64,000 bases of DNA from the NCBI GenBank assembly GCA_958296165.1, contig OY282447.1, forward strand, positions 3,348,001-3,412,000. The letters are read 5' to 3'. Positions 9,166 to 18,092 of the stretch are shown here, in pieces. Below the pieces are notes generated by a model. It was not told the DNA's origin. It searched no databases and saw only the letters and a program-made list of their open reading frames with translations. Position 1 is the stretch's first letter. Every line of letters starts with the position of its first letter. The stretch comes from an uncultured Pseudomonadales bacterium. GTDB lineage: Bacteria > Pseudomonadota > Gammaproteobacteria > Pseudomonadales > Azotimanducaceae. The translations under genes and the position numbers were made by a program.

Positions 9166-9885
9166 CTAGCGGTAACCCGCTGCTTGGATGCGCGCCTGCG
9201 CATCGGCGCTGGCGAGGTATGCGAGCAGAGCGCCGGCGGCGTCCTCGTTGCCGCCTCGTATCGCCACCGCAACCTGCTCGATGGGTGCGTAGAGGTCGTC
9301 TGGAACGACCCAGTAGCGCTGCGCGGGCGTCTGCTGTGCCAACGTTTGCGCCAATGCCACGAAGGCGCCGTCCACCGCACCGCGCGCGGCAAAGTGGAAC
9401 GCTTGCGCCACGTTCATCCCCAGCACCCGTCGCGGCGCCGCGTCGAGCGCCTGCAACGTCTCGTTTGCGGCGCGCCCATACGGTGCCGTGGCGGGATTGG
9501 CGAGCGCAACGCGCCTCTGCGCAGTCAACCAAGCCGGGCCGGGCGATCCTGCGTTGACGAGCAGCACGAGTCGCCCTTGCGCATAGACAAACGTGCCGTA
9601 GGCCCGACCTTGGTCGACGAGCGCTTGCGGCCGAGCGCGATCGGCGGAAAGGAAGACATCGAACGGCCGGCCTTGGACAATGTGCGCGTAGAGCAAGCCG
9701 GACGACCCATAGGTGGGCGTCAACTCGCCGTCGTAATGCGCCGCCAACTCTGCAAAGGCCGCTTGGAAGTTGGCGGCGACAGCCACCTTCAACGGCGCTG
9801 CGGATGCGAGCGCGGAGACCACCGCCAATGCGGCAACCAGCGCCGTGTGCGGTCTACAGACCAGCCTGACAATGCGGCCACGCAT
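9166..9885 (-). CDS. modA: Molybdate ABC transporter substrate-binding protein ModA
   Basis: A periplasmic binding protein of about 239 residues. A signal peptide (MRGRIVRLVCRPHTALVAA...ALASA) precedes the mature start APLKVAVAANFQAAF. YGSSGLLYAHIVQGRPFDVFLSADRARP is the typical oxyanion-binding region, and VALANPATAPYGRAANETLQ is also conserved. The start is uncertain: ATG 9885 gives a compact signal peptide, but in-frame ATGs at 9939 and 9963 are possible and none has a strong Shine-Dalgarno. It is first in modABC. A divergent histidine phosphatase gene starts about 170 bp away, and the promoter must lie in that gap. Confidence 0.92.
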   Translation of the reverse strand: MRGRIVRLVCRPHTALVAALAVVSALASAAPLKVAVAANFQAAFAELAAHYDGELTPTYGSSGLLYAHIVQGRPFDVFLSADRARPQALVDQGRAYGTFVYAQGRLVLLVNAGSPGPAWLTAQRRVALANPATAPYGRAANETLQALDAAPRRVLGMNVAQAFHFAARGAVDGAFVALAQTLAQQTPAQRYWVVPDDLYAPIEQVAVAIRGGNEDAAGALLAYLASADAQARIQAAGYR

Positions 9886-10052
9886 GTCGCGGCCGGAGGG
9901 TCGGATTGCAGCACGACACCGCAGTGCATGGATCCTCATTCGCTCAAAGCGCCGCCGCAACATGACAAGATGATACGCATGTGTACGCCGGCTCTGTCCA
10001 TCGCCGTGCGGTTATCATGCGCCGTCGCTCATGCTTCTACGGCGGGGGGCCG

Positions 10053-10769
10053 GTGGCAACGTCGCAGCTCTATCTCATCCGACATGGCCAATCCTCGAAC
10101 AACGCATTAGCCGATCAACGCCAGCGCACGGCCGATCCAGGTCTCACGCATAGCGGCCATGCCCAAGCGCAGCGCGTTGCCCGGCATCTCAAGGAGCAGG
10201 CGGACAAGACCGATTTGCGCGATGGGCGCAGCGGCGTCGTGGGGCACGGCATCGAGCGGTTGTATTGCAGCGCGATGCTGCGCACGTTGCAGACCGCGCA
10301 ACCCATCGGCGCGGCGCTCGGCCTCGCGCCGGAAGTTTGGCTAGACGTTCACGAGAGCGGCGGCATCTGGCTGGACAGCCGGGACGGACGCGGCCCGATC
10401 GGCCATGCCGGCGTGCGCCGATCCGAGCTGGCGGCGCGGTTCCCAGGCTTTCGGGTGCCGGATGCGGTCACGGAATCCGGCTGGTGGAACCGACCGTTCG
10501 AGCGACAGGAGCAGATGGTCGCCCGTGCCGCACGGGTCGCCGACGCCATCCGCAGCCGCCTCGCGCAAGCGGAAGGAAGGTCGGCAATCGTCAGCCACGG
10601 CACTTTTCTGAACATGCTCATCGCCCACTTGACGGCTGGCGGGCCGGTGGCCGGCGTATTCTTCAGCAATCACAACACGGCCATCAGCCGGCTGGACTTC
10701 GACGATGGCCGCGTGATGCTGAGGTACTTGAACCGCATCGACCACCTGCCGCCGGAGCTAGTGACCTAG
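10053..10769 (+). CDS. Histidine phosphatase superfamily (phosphoglycerate-mutase-like) protein
   Basis: A 238-residue protein beginning TSQLYLIRHGQSSNN, whose RHG motif carries the phospho-accepting histidine. RLYCSAMLRTLQTAQPI (second Arg) and RSAIVSHGTFLNML (second catalytic His) complete the active site. These enzymes hydrolyse or transfer phosphate on varied small molecules; the substrate is unknown. The frame is open back to 9981, but GTG 10053 lies just before the conserved strand and 6 nt behind a G-rich ribosome-binding site (GGCGGGGGG). Two upstream starts remain possible. It is convergent with the antitoxin-like gene, with 50 bp between them. Confidence 0.88.
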   Translation: MATSQLYLIRHGQSSNNALADQRQRTADPGLTHSGHAQAQRVARHLKEQADKTDLRDGRSGVVGHGIERLYCSAMLRTLQTAQPIGAALGLAPEVWLDVHESGGIWLDSRDGRGPIGHAGVRRSELAARFPGFRVPDAVTESGWWNRPFERQEQMVARAARVADAIRSRLAQAEGRSAIVSHGTFLNMLIAHLTAGGPVAGVFFSNHNTAISRLDFDDGRVMLRYLNRIDHLPPELVT

Positions 10770-10819
10770 CGAGGACCGGCGTAGAGTTCGATTGGCTCAC
10801 CCGGGGTCGAATCCAGCCC

Positions 10820-11167
10820 TCATGGCGGGCTACTTTCGAGCCATTTATCAAGAGTCGCCAGATCTTCGCGTACCGTGTTTGCTCCGCGCACCACTGGTAT
10901 GCCAAGCCGCGAAATATGACCGATGAACTCTGCCGTCGTCTGTCCCGAGAACTCCGCCGCACGACCGAGCGATAGGCTCTCATCCTTGTAGAGCGCCGTC
11001 GCCAAGGCCAAGCGGATGCCTGGTTCGGAGAGCAACGAGTCATCGCTAAGATGCACAAGCAGCGCTTCGGGCTGTCGGCGGTTCAGGACCATCACCGGCT
11101 GCTCCCGCGCGTCTCGAAGCGCTGCGGACGGATTGTTCTGCAATTGGCGGACGCTGACGGCTTTCAC
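10820..11167 (-). CDS. Phd/YefM-like antitoxin fused to a UPF0175-type domain
   Basis: A 115-residue protein. Residues 1-40 (MKAVSVRQLQNNPSAALRDA followed by MVLNRRQPEALLVHL) fit the Phd/YefM antitoxin DNA-binding fold. The second half (IRLALATALYKDESLSLGRA and the AAEFSGQTTAEFIGHISRLGIPVV helix pair) matches the UPF0175 family, which usually precedes a PIN-like toxin gene. No toxin gene lies downstream: the next 50 bp end at the opposing phosphatase gene. It is therefore either an orphan antitoxin or a stand-alone regulator. Its ATG at 11167 has a 157-bp divergent gap to the AlbA_2 gene. Confidence 0.8.
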   Translation of the reverse strand: MKAVSVRQLQNNPSAALRDAREQPVMVLNRRQPEALLVHLSDDSLLSEPGIRLALATALYKDESLSLGRAAEFSGQTTAEFIGHISRLGIPVVRGANTVREDLATLDKWLESSPP

Positions 11168-11324
11168 TCGTATTCCAACGAGGCTTCGGATAAGACGTAG
11201 GCGCGGACCTTACACCACCTCCCATGGTCGTATTAGCGCGCCATGAAGTCTCTGCTATCGTGCTGGCTGCAACCGACGACCGACAGCGTCAACGCTGCTT
11301 CATGTCGGGGAACGATAGGTAAGG

Positions 11325-12542
11325 ATGAACACGCGCTACTCCCATCCCGATCTTGAGGCCCTGCTGGCGGACGCCGAGTCGGACTTGGTGGAGCGCAAGG
11401 AGTCGTTGCGGGGCGACGCGCCGCGAACCATTCGCCAGGCCGTCTGCGCGTTCGCGAACGACTTGCCGGATCATCGTCGCCAGGGCGTGATCTTCGTTGG
11501 CGTCGACGACTCGGGGCGGCCGACCGGGCTCGCGATTACGGATGAGCTGCTTCGCCAGCTCGCCGATATGAAGTCCGATGGCAACATCCTTCCGCCGCCT
11601 ACGCTAACGGTGGGCAAGGAGCTGATGCAGGGCCAGGCGGTGGCGGTGGTCACGGTGCAGCCATCCGATTCGCCGCCTGTTCGACACCGCGGCACAACGT
11701 GGGTTCGGGTGGGGCCGCGGCGCGCCGTCGCCAGCGTGCAAGACGAACGCATACTCAACGAAAAGCGCCGCTACCGGGATCCGCACTTCGATGCCCAACC
11801 GGTGCCGGGTGCGCAGCTCGGCGACTTGCTGGTCGGTCGTTTCAACGACGAATACCTCCCCGCCGCCATCGACCCCGATGCGCTCGCGGCCAACGACAGG
11901 ACGATTGAGGAACGGCTTGCGGCGGCGAAGATGATCCTCTCCGCTGCGGACCCGGTGCCCACGGTGGCCGGCATTCTTGCGTTGGGCAGGCGGCCGGTCG
12001 ATCACCTGCCGGGCGCGTATGTGCAGTTTCTGCGCATCGGCGGCACCGAGTGGGGCGGCGACGTACAGGACGAAGCGCGTTGCGAAGGGCCGATTGGCGA
12101 TCAGATACGGCGCTTGGACGACAAGCTCATCGGCCACAATCGGGTAGCGGTCGACTTCACCTCCGCGCCCGTGGAGATCCGACGGCCAACGTACCCCCTG
12201 GGGGCCCTGCAACAGCTGACCCGCAACGCCGTGATGCATCGCGCCTACGAAGGCACGAATGCTCCGGTGCGCGTGTACTGGTTCGACGATCGCGTCGAGA
12301 TCATGAGCCCGGGCGGCCCCTACGGCGTCGTTACGGTCGAGACGTTCGGGCGGCCCGATGCCGTCGACTATCGCAACCCGATTGTCGCCGAGGCGATGCG
12401 CGTGCTGGGTCTGGTGCAGCGCTATGGCGTAGGCATTGCCACGGCGCGGCGCGCGCTGCGCGACAACGCACAGCCAGAGCCGGAGTTCGAGGTGCGCGCC
12501 GAACTGGTGCGCTGCACGGTTCGGGCGGGCGCTCGGCAGTAG
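11325..12542 (+). CDS. AlbA_2 (Schlafen-like) domain ATP-binding protein / putative transcriptional regulator
   Basis: A 405-residue protein. The N-terminal AlbA_2 domain has ESDLVERKESL, then AVCAFANDLPD and GVIFVGVDDSGRPTGL, the typical E-K and G-V-D-D strands. The middle contains TVAGILALGRRPVDHLPGAYVQFLR, and the C-terminal half a GHKL-like HATPase_c_4 region with QLTRNAVMHRAYEG and VEIMSPGGPYG. Proteins of this architecture are annotated as DNA-binding regulators or predicted helicases and are frequent in accessory regions; their target is not known. The ATG is preceded by GGTAAGG. It converges on the carboxyltransferase gene, with 17 bp between stops. Confidence 0.85.
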   Translation: MNTRYSHPDLEALLADAESDLVERKESLRGDAPRTIRQAVCAFANDLPDHRRQGVIFVGVDDSGRPTGLAITDELLRQLADMKSDGNILPPPTLTVGKELMQGQAVAVVTVQPSDSPPVRHRGTTWVRVGPRRAVASVQDERILNEKRRYRDPHFDAQPVPGAQLGDLLVGRFNDEYLPAAIDPDALAANDRTIEERLAAAKMILSAADPVPTVAGILALGRRPVDHLPGAYVQFLRIGGTEWGGDVQDEARCEGPIGDQIRRLDDKLIGHNRVAVDFTSAPVEIRRPTYPLGALQQLTRNAVMHRAYEGTNAPVRVYWFDDRVEIMSPGGPYGVVTVETFGRPDAVDYRNPIVAEAMRVLGLVQRYGVGIATARRALRDNAQPEPEFEVRAELVRCTVRAGARQ

Positions 12543-12559
12543 CCGTTGGAGCTTGTCGC

Positions 12560-14110
12560 TTACGGCATGTAAGGCGTCGGGCTTGGCCCAAGCTGCGATT
12601 CCAGCATCGGCTGCGCCATGCGCACGAACTCGCACACCAGCGGGCGCGTTTCGCGGGGATCGATGATGTCCTCGATGTTGAACGCCTCGGCGGTGCGGAA
12701 CGGCGACGACAGCGCTTCCAGGCGCGCTTCGATTTCCGCCTGCTTGGCGTCGGGGTCGTCGGATTCGGCGATGATGCGGCGATAGGCCGCAGAGACGCCG
12801 CCCGAGATGTGCATCGAACCCCAATGGCCGGAAGGCCATGCGACGCGCTTGAACATGCCGCTCGGCCGGTCGTGGCACTGGCCGGCCACGCCATAGAGCT
12901 GGCGGATGATGATGGAAATCCACGGCATGCGCGTGCGCAGCGTGGCGCACAGCATCTTCGCGCCGGCGCGGACGATGCCTTGGCGCTGCTGCTCCGGCCC
13001 CACCATGAAGCCCGGTTCATCGGCCAAGTAGACCATGGGCAGGTGGAAGGTGTCGCACAGCTGCAGGAAGCGGATGACTTTGGTGCCGGCCGCCACGTCC
13101 ATGGAGCCGCCTAGGCGCTTGGGGTTGTTGATCATCACGCCCACCGGATAGCCGTGTACGCGGGCCAGCCCGACGATGCGCGAGCGGCCGTAGAAGGGCG
13201 TGATCTCGAAGAACGAATCGCGATCGACGATGGCGTTCAGAATCTTGTAGGCGTCGTACAGACGGCGTTTTTCGCGCGGGATGGCGGAAAGCAGATAGTC
13301 GTCCTTGCGTTCGGGATCGTCGCCCGTGTCCACACGCGGCGGCATGCGATAGACGCTGTCCGGCAGGTAGCTCAAGAACCGCTTGATCATGTCGAGGGCT
13401 TCCTGCTCGCCGTCGGCCAGATTGTCGATCACGCCGCTGTCGAACACCTGGCTGCGTTCGTCGCCGAGGTCTTCCTTGGTGATGTCGAGCCCCAGCGCCG
13501 CCTTCACCACCGGCGGGCCGCCGGGAAACACCTGGCTGATGCCCTTCACCATCACGTTGAAGTGCGCAAGGCAGGAATCCACCGCTGGCAGCCCGGCCAC
13601 GGAGCCGAGCACTGCTGCCACCACGGGCACTTGGCAAAGCAAATCCTGCACGCCCGGCGTGACTGGATTGGTGGGAATGTAGGTGCGGCCGATCTGCTCG
13701 AACGTCTTCACGCTGCCGCCGGTGGCGTCTAGCAGGCGCACGTAGGGCAGCCGCCAATCGAGCGCCATCTGCTGCGAATGGCCGCCCTTGTTGCCGATCG
13801 AGGCGTCCGAAGCGCCGCCACGCACCGTGAAGTCGCCGCCGGTGAGCACGGCCTTGCGACCGTTGATGTCGGCCAGGCCGATGATCATGTTGGAGGGGCG
13901 CACATGCACCAGCTCGTTGCCGTCGTAGGTTGCGGCGCCGGCAAGCTGGCCGATCTCCTGGAACGAGCCTGGATCCGCCAGCATGTCGATTCGTTCGCGC
14001 ACGGTGAGCTTGCCGCGCCGCCGCTGCTCGGCGATGCCGGCTTCGCCGCCCATCTGCTCGGCGAACTCCCGCCGTCGCTTGAGTTCGTCTATTTCGCCCT
14101 GCCAGACCAT
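12560..14110 (-). CDS. Acyl-CoA carboxylase carboxyltransferase (beta) subunit
   Basis: A 516-residue biotin-dependent carboxyltransferase of the PccB/AccD5/MmdA type. It would transfer CO2 from carboxybiotin to an acyl-CoA such as propionyl- or geranyl-CoA. RRRGKLTVRERIDMLADPGSF is the family N-terminus. The oxyanion holes are suggested by GGDFTVRGGASDASIGNKGG in the first crotonase half and GSMDVAAGTKVIRFLQL in the second, with PMVYLADEPGFMVG following. ATG 14110 is chosen, with AAGGGA upstream; an in-frame TTG lies at 14128. No alpha (biotin carboxylase) subunit is adjacent, so the partner must be encoded elsewhere. The exact acyl-CoA cannot be told. Confidence 0.93.
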   Translation of the reverse strand: MVWQGEIDELKRRREFAEQMGGEAGIAEQRRRGKLTVRERIDMLADPGSFQEIGQLAGAATYDGNELVHVRPSNMIIGLADINGRKAVLTGGDFTVRGGASDASIGNKGGHSQQMALDWRLPYVRLLDATGGSVKTFEQIGRTYIPTNPVTPGVQDLLCQVPVVAAVLGSVAGLPAVDSCLAHFNVMVKGISQVFPGGPPVVKAALGLDITKEDLGDERSQVFDSGVIDNLADGEQEALDMIKRFLSYLPDSVYRMPPRVDTGDDPERKDDYLLSAIPREKRRLYDAYKILNAIVDRDSFFEITPFYGRSRIVGLARVHGYPVGVMINNPKRLGGSMDVAAGTKVIRFLQLCDTFHLPMVYLADEPGFMVGPEQQRQGIVRAGAKMLCATLRTRMPWISIIIRQLYGVAGQCHDRPSGMFKRVAWPSGHWGSMHISGGVSAAYRRIIAESDDPDAKQAEIEARLEALSSPFRTAEAFNIEDIIDPRETRPLVCEFVRMAQPMLESQLGPSPTPYMP

Positions 14111-14256
14111 TCGTTTCCCTTGCGTCAAAGGAGGTCAGCGGAGCTTACAGGCCGTGTGGCGCAAGAGCCAAGGGCGAGCCGAGCGGGCGGCCGCTAGCGT
14201 TGAGGCATGTTCTCAACTGACGTCGTTGCAACCGCTAGCAGCGCAAAGACATTAGG

Positions 14257-14808
14257 ATGGCTAGCGTGCAACGGGAAAAGGCCGCCATGTTGGGGATCGT
14301 CGCGGCGTGCTGGGGGGCGGCCGGCTTGGTGGCGCTGCTCGGCTACGCAATCTTCCGTCTCACCGGCATCGTGGTCGACGGATTAGAGGAAACTTGGCGC
14401 TGGCATCACATCGCCGTGGCTGGCGCCAATGCGGCGTTCATGGCGTGGTCGGAGGGCTATCGCGGCTTCCAGCTACGCTTCTCGCCGCGCTCGGCCGCAC
14501 GTGTGAAGTGGCTGGCGCAGCACGCTAGCGCGGCGCAGGCGCTGTTGGCGCCGCTCTTCGTGATGGGCTACTTCGGCACTACGCGCCGGCGCATGATCGG
14601 CGTCTACCTGCTTACGGGCTTCATCCTCGTCGCCATCGTGGCGATCCACTCGCTGGCGCAGCCGTGGCGGGCTGCCTTGGATGTCGGGGTGGTAGTGGGC
14701 CTGGCCTGGGGCCTGGCGAGTTTCGTCGTCGCTCTGTGGCGAGCGCTCACTACGGCTGGCTTCGCTGTGTCTGCGGAGGTGTCGGACGCGCCGAAGTCAA
14801 CGCACTAG
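14257..14808 (+). CDS. Small integral membrane protein, unrecognised
   Basis: A 183-residue protein with four predicted membrane segments: residues about 12-38 (IVAACWGAAGLVALLGYAIF), 45-62, 92-105 plus 112-132 (MIGVYLLTGFILVAIVAI), and 140-165. I do not recognise the family. The motif WSEGYRGFQLRFSPR between segments is the most distinctive stretch. The start could be ATG 14257 or GTG 14269, the latter with AGGATGGC just upstream. Its stop codon lies inside the first copy of a 12-bp tandem repeat that separates it from the convergent moxR gene. Confidence 0.6.
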   Translation: MASVQREKAAMLGIVAACWGAAGLVALLGYAIFRLTGIVVDGLEETWRWHHIAVAGANAAFMAWSEGYRGFQLRFSPRSAARVKWLAQHASAAQALLAPLFVMGYFGTTRRRMIGVYLLTGFILVAIVAIHSLAQPWRAALDVGVVVGLAWGLASFVVALWRALTTAGFAVSAEVSDAPKSTH

Positions 14809-14856
14809 TCAACGCACTAGTCAACGCACTAGTCAACGCACTAGTTAACGCACCAA
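14797..14856. repeat. 12-bp tandem repeat between convergent stop codons
   Basis: Four perfect copies of TCAACGCACTAG (14797-14808, 14809-14820, 14821-14832, 14833-14844) are followed by a diverged fifth copy starting TTAACGCACCA. The first copy supplies the last codons and TAG stop of the membrane protein. The fifth carries the TAA stop of moxR on the other strand. Because the unit is a multiple of three and contains TAG, each copy repeats the plus-strand stop. The ACTAGT core is palindromic. Confidence 0.95.
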
Positions 14857-15846
14857 TTCGGCGATGATGTCGTCTGTCGATACGCCGTCCGATTCCGCCA
14901 AGTAGTTGAGCTGTAAGCGGTGGCGCAGCACCGGACCGACCAGCGCGTGCACGTCTGCGCGGGTCACGTGATAGCGGCCGGCCAGGAGGGCGCGGGCGCG
15001 AGCGCCGATGCCCAGCGTGATAGCCGCCCGAACGCTGGCCCCGTAGCGCAGATACTTGCGCACTTGCGGCGGCGCAGCGGCGGCGTCCGGGCGTGTGGCC
15101 CGCACTAGATCCACCGCGTAACGCGTGACTGCGTCTGCCATCGGCACCTCGCGCACCAAGCCTTGAAAGGCGAGGATGGCGTTGGCGTTGGTGCAGGCGG
15201 CCACATCCTCAAGGACGATTCCATGCACGTTGCGTTGCACAACGGCCGCTTCCTCGTCCGCGTCTAGATAGTCCAGCACCACGTTGAACACGAAGCGATC
15301 CAGCTGCGCCTCCGGCAACGGATAGGTGCCCTCCAGCTCTATCGGATTCTGCGTCGCCAGCACTACAAACGGAGCGTCGAGCGAGTGCGTCTTGCCGCGG
15401 GCGGTAACGCGCTGCTCTTGCATCGCTTCGAGCAGCGCGGCTTGCGTCTTCGGCGGCGTTCGGTTGATCTCGTCGGCCAGCAGCACCTGCGTAAAGATGG
15501 GCCCCGGCTCGAAGCGCCAGCGGCGGCTGCCGGAAGCGGGATCCTCATCGAGGATGTCGGTGCCGGTGACGTCTGCGGGCATCAGATCCGGCGTGAACTG
15601 GATGCGCTTGAAGTCGAGCCCCAAGGCATGCGCGAGGCTGCGCACCATCAACGTCTTGGCGGTGCCCGGCAGTCCGGTGACCAAACAGTGGCCGCCGATC
15701 AGCACTGCTGTCAGCAATTCGTCGATCACGGCCTCTTGGCCGACCACGATGCGGCCAACGGCCGCCTTGATGGCGGCGGTGGTGTCTCGGAACTCGGCTA
15801 CCAGCGCTTCGGTGTGCTCGGAGATGAGCTCGACAGGGTCGGTCAT
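14845..15846 (-). CDS. MoxR-family AAA+ ATPase
   Basis: A 333-residue AAA+ chaperone-like ATPase. Walker A is GLPGTAKT near residue 57; Walker B and the following helix are VLLADEINRTPPKTQAALLEAM; sensor 1 is VLATQNPIELEGTYPLPEAQLDRF, the MoxR hallmark. MoxR proteins act with VWA-domain partners in maturation of envelope or metallo-enzymes. Here it is the last gene of a cluster with a VWA membrane protein, a C13-like protein and a TPR metallopeptidase. Its ATG overlaps the end of the TPR gene (ATGA-type junction). The DUF58 gene that normally sits beside moxR is absent. Confidence 0.93.
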   Translation of the reverse strand: MTDPVELISEHTEALVAEFRDTTAAIKAAVGRIVVGQEAVIDELLTAVLIGGHCLVTGLPGTAKTLMVRSLAHALGLDFKRIQFTPDLMPADVTGTDILDEDPASGSRRWRFEPGPIFTQVLLADEINRTPPKTQAALLEAMQEQRVTARGKTHSLDAPFVVLATQNPIELEGTYPLPEAQLDRFVFNVVLDYLDADEEAAVVQRNVHGIVLEDVAACTNANAILAFQGLVREVPMADAVTRYAVDLVRATRPDAAAAPPQVRKYLRYGASVRAAITLGIGARARALLAGRYHVTRADVHALVGPVLRHRLQLNYLAESDGVSTDDIIAELVR

Positions 15847-18092
15847 GGAGTGTCTCCCGGCCGGTTTGGCGGATCTCCAAGGCCGGTTTCATTAGTTTTG
15901 CCCATCTCCAACAGCATCGCAAGCGCAGCGGCGAAGCGGGGCGCGATCTCCAACGCCTGCAAGAGGTGGCGGCGAGCGTCGCCAACATTGCCGACGCTGT
16001 GCTCCGCCCGCGCCATGCGATAGTGGGCGCCGGCTTTGTCGTGCGGTTGCAGGGAAACGTAGGCGGCGTATTCGGCCAGCGCTTCTTCGGCGCGGCTGGC
16101 AGCCAGCAGGCTGTCGCCGAGGCGGGCGCGGCGGTCGGCGTGCAGGGGAGAGACCAACGCCAGCGCTTGCTGCACCTCGAGGGCTTCGGCGGCGCGGTTC
16201 GCTTCCATGAGCCAGTCCGCCAGTCGCGTTAGCGGCGTAGTCGTGCGCCCGCCGGCGCGCCAATAGGTTGTGAGGGCATCGATGGCGGCGCTGCGGTCGC
16301 CGAGCTGGCTCTCGGCTTCGGCGAGCAGCGGATAGGGGCTCTGTGCGTCGACGAAGTGCGGATAGCTGGAGACGGCGAGGCGGGCGGCGTCGGCTGCAGC
16401 GTTCCAGTTGCCGGCGGCGGCGGCTTCGTGTGCCTGCGCCAGTGCGGTTTGGAACGCGGCGGGGTCGATGCCGGCGAGGCGGACGTGAAGATAGTCGGCG
16501 AACTCGGCATCCAGAGTCGCGGGCTCGATCCCGAGCGCATGCCGGATGGCGGTTGCGGTGTCCGCTCCGTCGCGGTAGGAAACAAGCATGGCCGCTAGCG
16601 CCTGGTGGCCGTGGGCGCTGGCGATGTATTCGCACAGCAAGCCCGACTGCACGTAGGAAACGCTCACCTGGCCGTTGTAGCTTGGACGGATAAAGCCTTC
16701 ATCCAGCGCATCCACCGGCAGCAGCCGCGCTTCCCGGTAGGCTTTGATGAACGCCAACGGCACGGCGCGCTCGCCTTCGTCGAGAGCGAAGCGGCTGGGG
16801 CCCGTTTGCCACTCTTCCAGCACCGAGACGCCTTCGCTGAACCAGCGCGACACGCGGTTGTCGGTGGCGCCGAGAGTGACCACGTGGGCAACTTCGTGCC
16901 ATAGGGCGCTGGCCCAGTCGAAGCCTTCGTCGACGCTGCGGGCGGAGGGGCTGTCCATCACCACCACGTCGCCGAACGTCGCCCCGAGGATGCCGATGCC
17001 GGGCAGGCCGGACGTGCGCACGGCGAAATCTTCGTGACGCGGATAGAGCTCGACTACCACGGGGCCCGGGACGCGGAATCCGTAGCGTGAGCCGAACACG
17101 CGCACGCCCTCCGCCACCAAACGGCGCACATAGGGAGCTAGCGCCTCGGTCTGCGTCGGATCGGTGCGCAGGATCAGGCCCTCGTCCGCAAGCAGGTGCC
17201 AGTCGTCGTCCAAGAGGCGCAGCGTGTTCGACACTTCGGCGTTGTAGGGTGCGCCGCGGTGCGCGAGCTGGAGGGCGCGGCGGGCGTCGTCGAAGCGGTT
17301 GACGCGCAACAGGTTCAGGCCGAGCGTGGCGCGTGCGCTCCACAGCTGCGGATGCAGTGCAACGGCCCGTTCCAGCTGCGCGACGGCTTGTCGGTAGCGG
17401 CGCGTGATCACGTAGAAGTAGGCGGTGGTCTCGTAGATCTCGCCGTAGCTTGCGTGCAGCTCGCCTACGCGCTCTTCCCAAGGGCTGGGGGCGCGATCGG
17501 CCAAGTGGTCGATGGCCGCGGCGAGCGACATCGCCTGCAGCCGCACGTCCACGTTCTCCGCTTCGAGCGGGCCGGCCAGCAACGCCTGAGCGCGGTCGCT
17601 CTCGCCCACCTCCAGCGCCAAGCGGGCGAGCAGCACATGCGCGGTCGGGTTGTTCGGCTCTATCTCCAGCACTCGCCGGGCCAGCGTTTCGGCGCGCCGG
17701 TCGAAGCGGCCCAAAGCGTTCTTGGCCTGTCCCAAGAAGGCGCCGACGTGCTGCGGGTCGATGGCCAGCGCTTCCTCGAACAGCGCTTCGGCGTCGGCCG
17801 CTTGGTGAACGGCGAGGAACAGTTCGCCGCGCCGCACGCGGATGGCGGCGTCGTCGGCGTTGGCGCGGGCAGCCGCGTGAAAGGCGCGATTGGCGACTTC
17901 AATCGCGCCGAGCGACCATGCCGCTTCGGCGCGCACCGCGGCGCTTGGGTCAACCATCAGCGCCTGGTAGCAGGCATTGGAGGAGGCACGGTCGCTGCGC
18001 TCGAGGGCGCGGCAGTTCTCTAGCGGTGCGTGGACGTCCGCCGTGGTCGGCGATGCCAAGAGCAGTGCGGCGAGGGCGGCGACATGCCTCAT
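15843..18092 (-). CDS. TPR-repeat protein with a gluzincin (MA-like) metallopeptidase domain
   Basis: A 749-residue exported protein with the signal peptide MRHVAALAALLLASPTTADV. Residues about 25-300 are Ala-rich tetratricopeptide repeats (EALFEEALAIDPQHVGAFLGQA is one clear unit). A zinc-peptidase domain follows, with HEVAH at residues 399-403 and a downstream third ligand candidate in WFSEGVSVLEEW. More TPR-like helices occupy the C-terminus. It is predicted to be periplasmic. The ATG overlaps the stop of the C13-like gene (ATGA) and its stop overlaps moxR, so it is translationally coupled in the cluster. Homologous peptidase-TPR proteins are found near MoxR genes; the substrate is unknown. 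Confidence 0.85.
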   Translation of the reverse strand: MRHVAALAALLLASPTTADVHAPLENCRALERSDRASSNACYQALMVDPSAAVRAEAAWSLGAIEVANRAFHAAARANADDAAIRVRRGELFLAVHQAADAEALFEEALAIDPQHVGAFLGQAKNALGRFDRRAETLARRVLEIEPNNPTAHVLLARLALEVGESDRAQALLAGPLEAENVDVRLQAMSLAAAIDHLADRAPSPWEERVGELHASYGEIYETTAYFYVITRRYRQAVAQLERAVALHPQLWSARATLGLNLLRVNRFDDARRALQLAHRGAPYNAEVSNTLRLLDDDWHLLADEGLILRTDPTQTEALAPYVRRLVAEGVRVFGSRYGFRVPGPVVVELYPRHEDFAVRTSGLPGIGILGATFGDVVVMDSPSARSVDEGFDWASALWHEVAHVVTLGATDNRVSRWFSEGVSVLEEWQTGPSRFALDEGERAVPLAFIKAYREARLLPVDALDEGFIRPSYNGQVSVSYVQSGLLCEYIASAHGHQALAAMLVSYRDGADTATAIRHALGIEPATLDAEFADYLHVRLAGIDPAAFQTALAQAHEAAAAGNWNAAADAARLAVSSYPHFVDAQSPYPLLAEAESQLGDRSAAIDALTTYWRAGGRTTTPLTRLADWLMEANRAAEALEVQQALALVSPLHADRRARLGDSLLAASRAEEALAEYAAYVSLQPHDKAGAHYRMARAEHSVGNVGDARRHLLQALEIAPRFAAALAMLLEMGKTNETGLGDPPNRPGDTP

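Noticed and set aside
14797-14856. CRISPR-like short repeats
   Set aside because: Units are directly abutting 12-mers with no spacers and no cas genes nearby.
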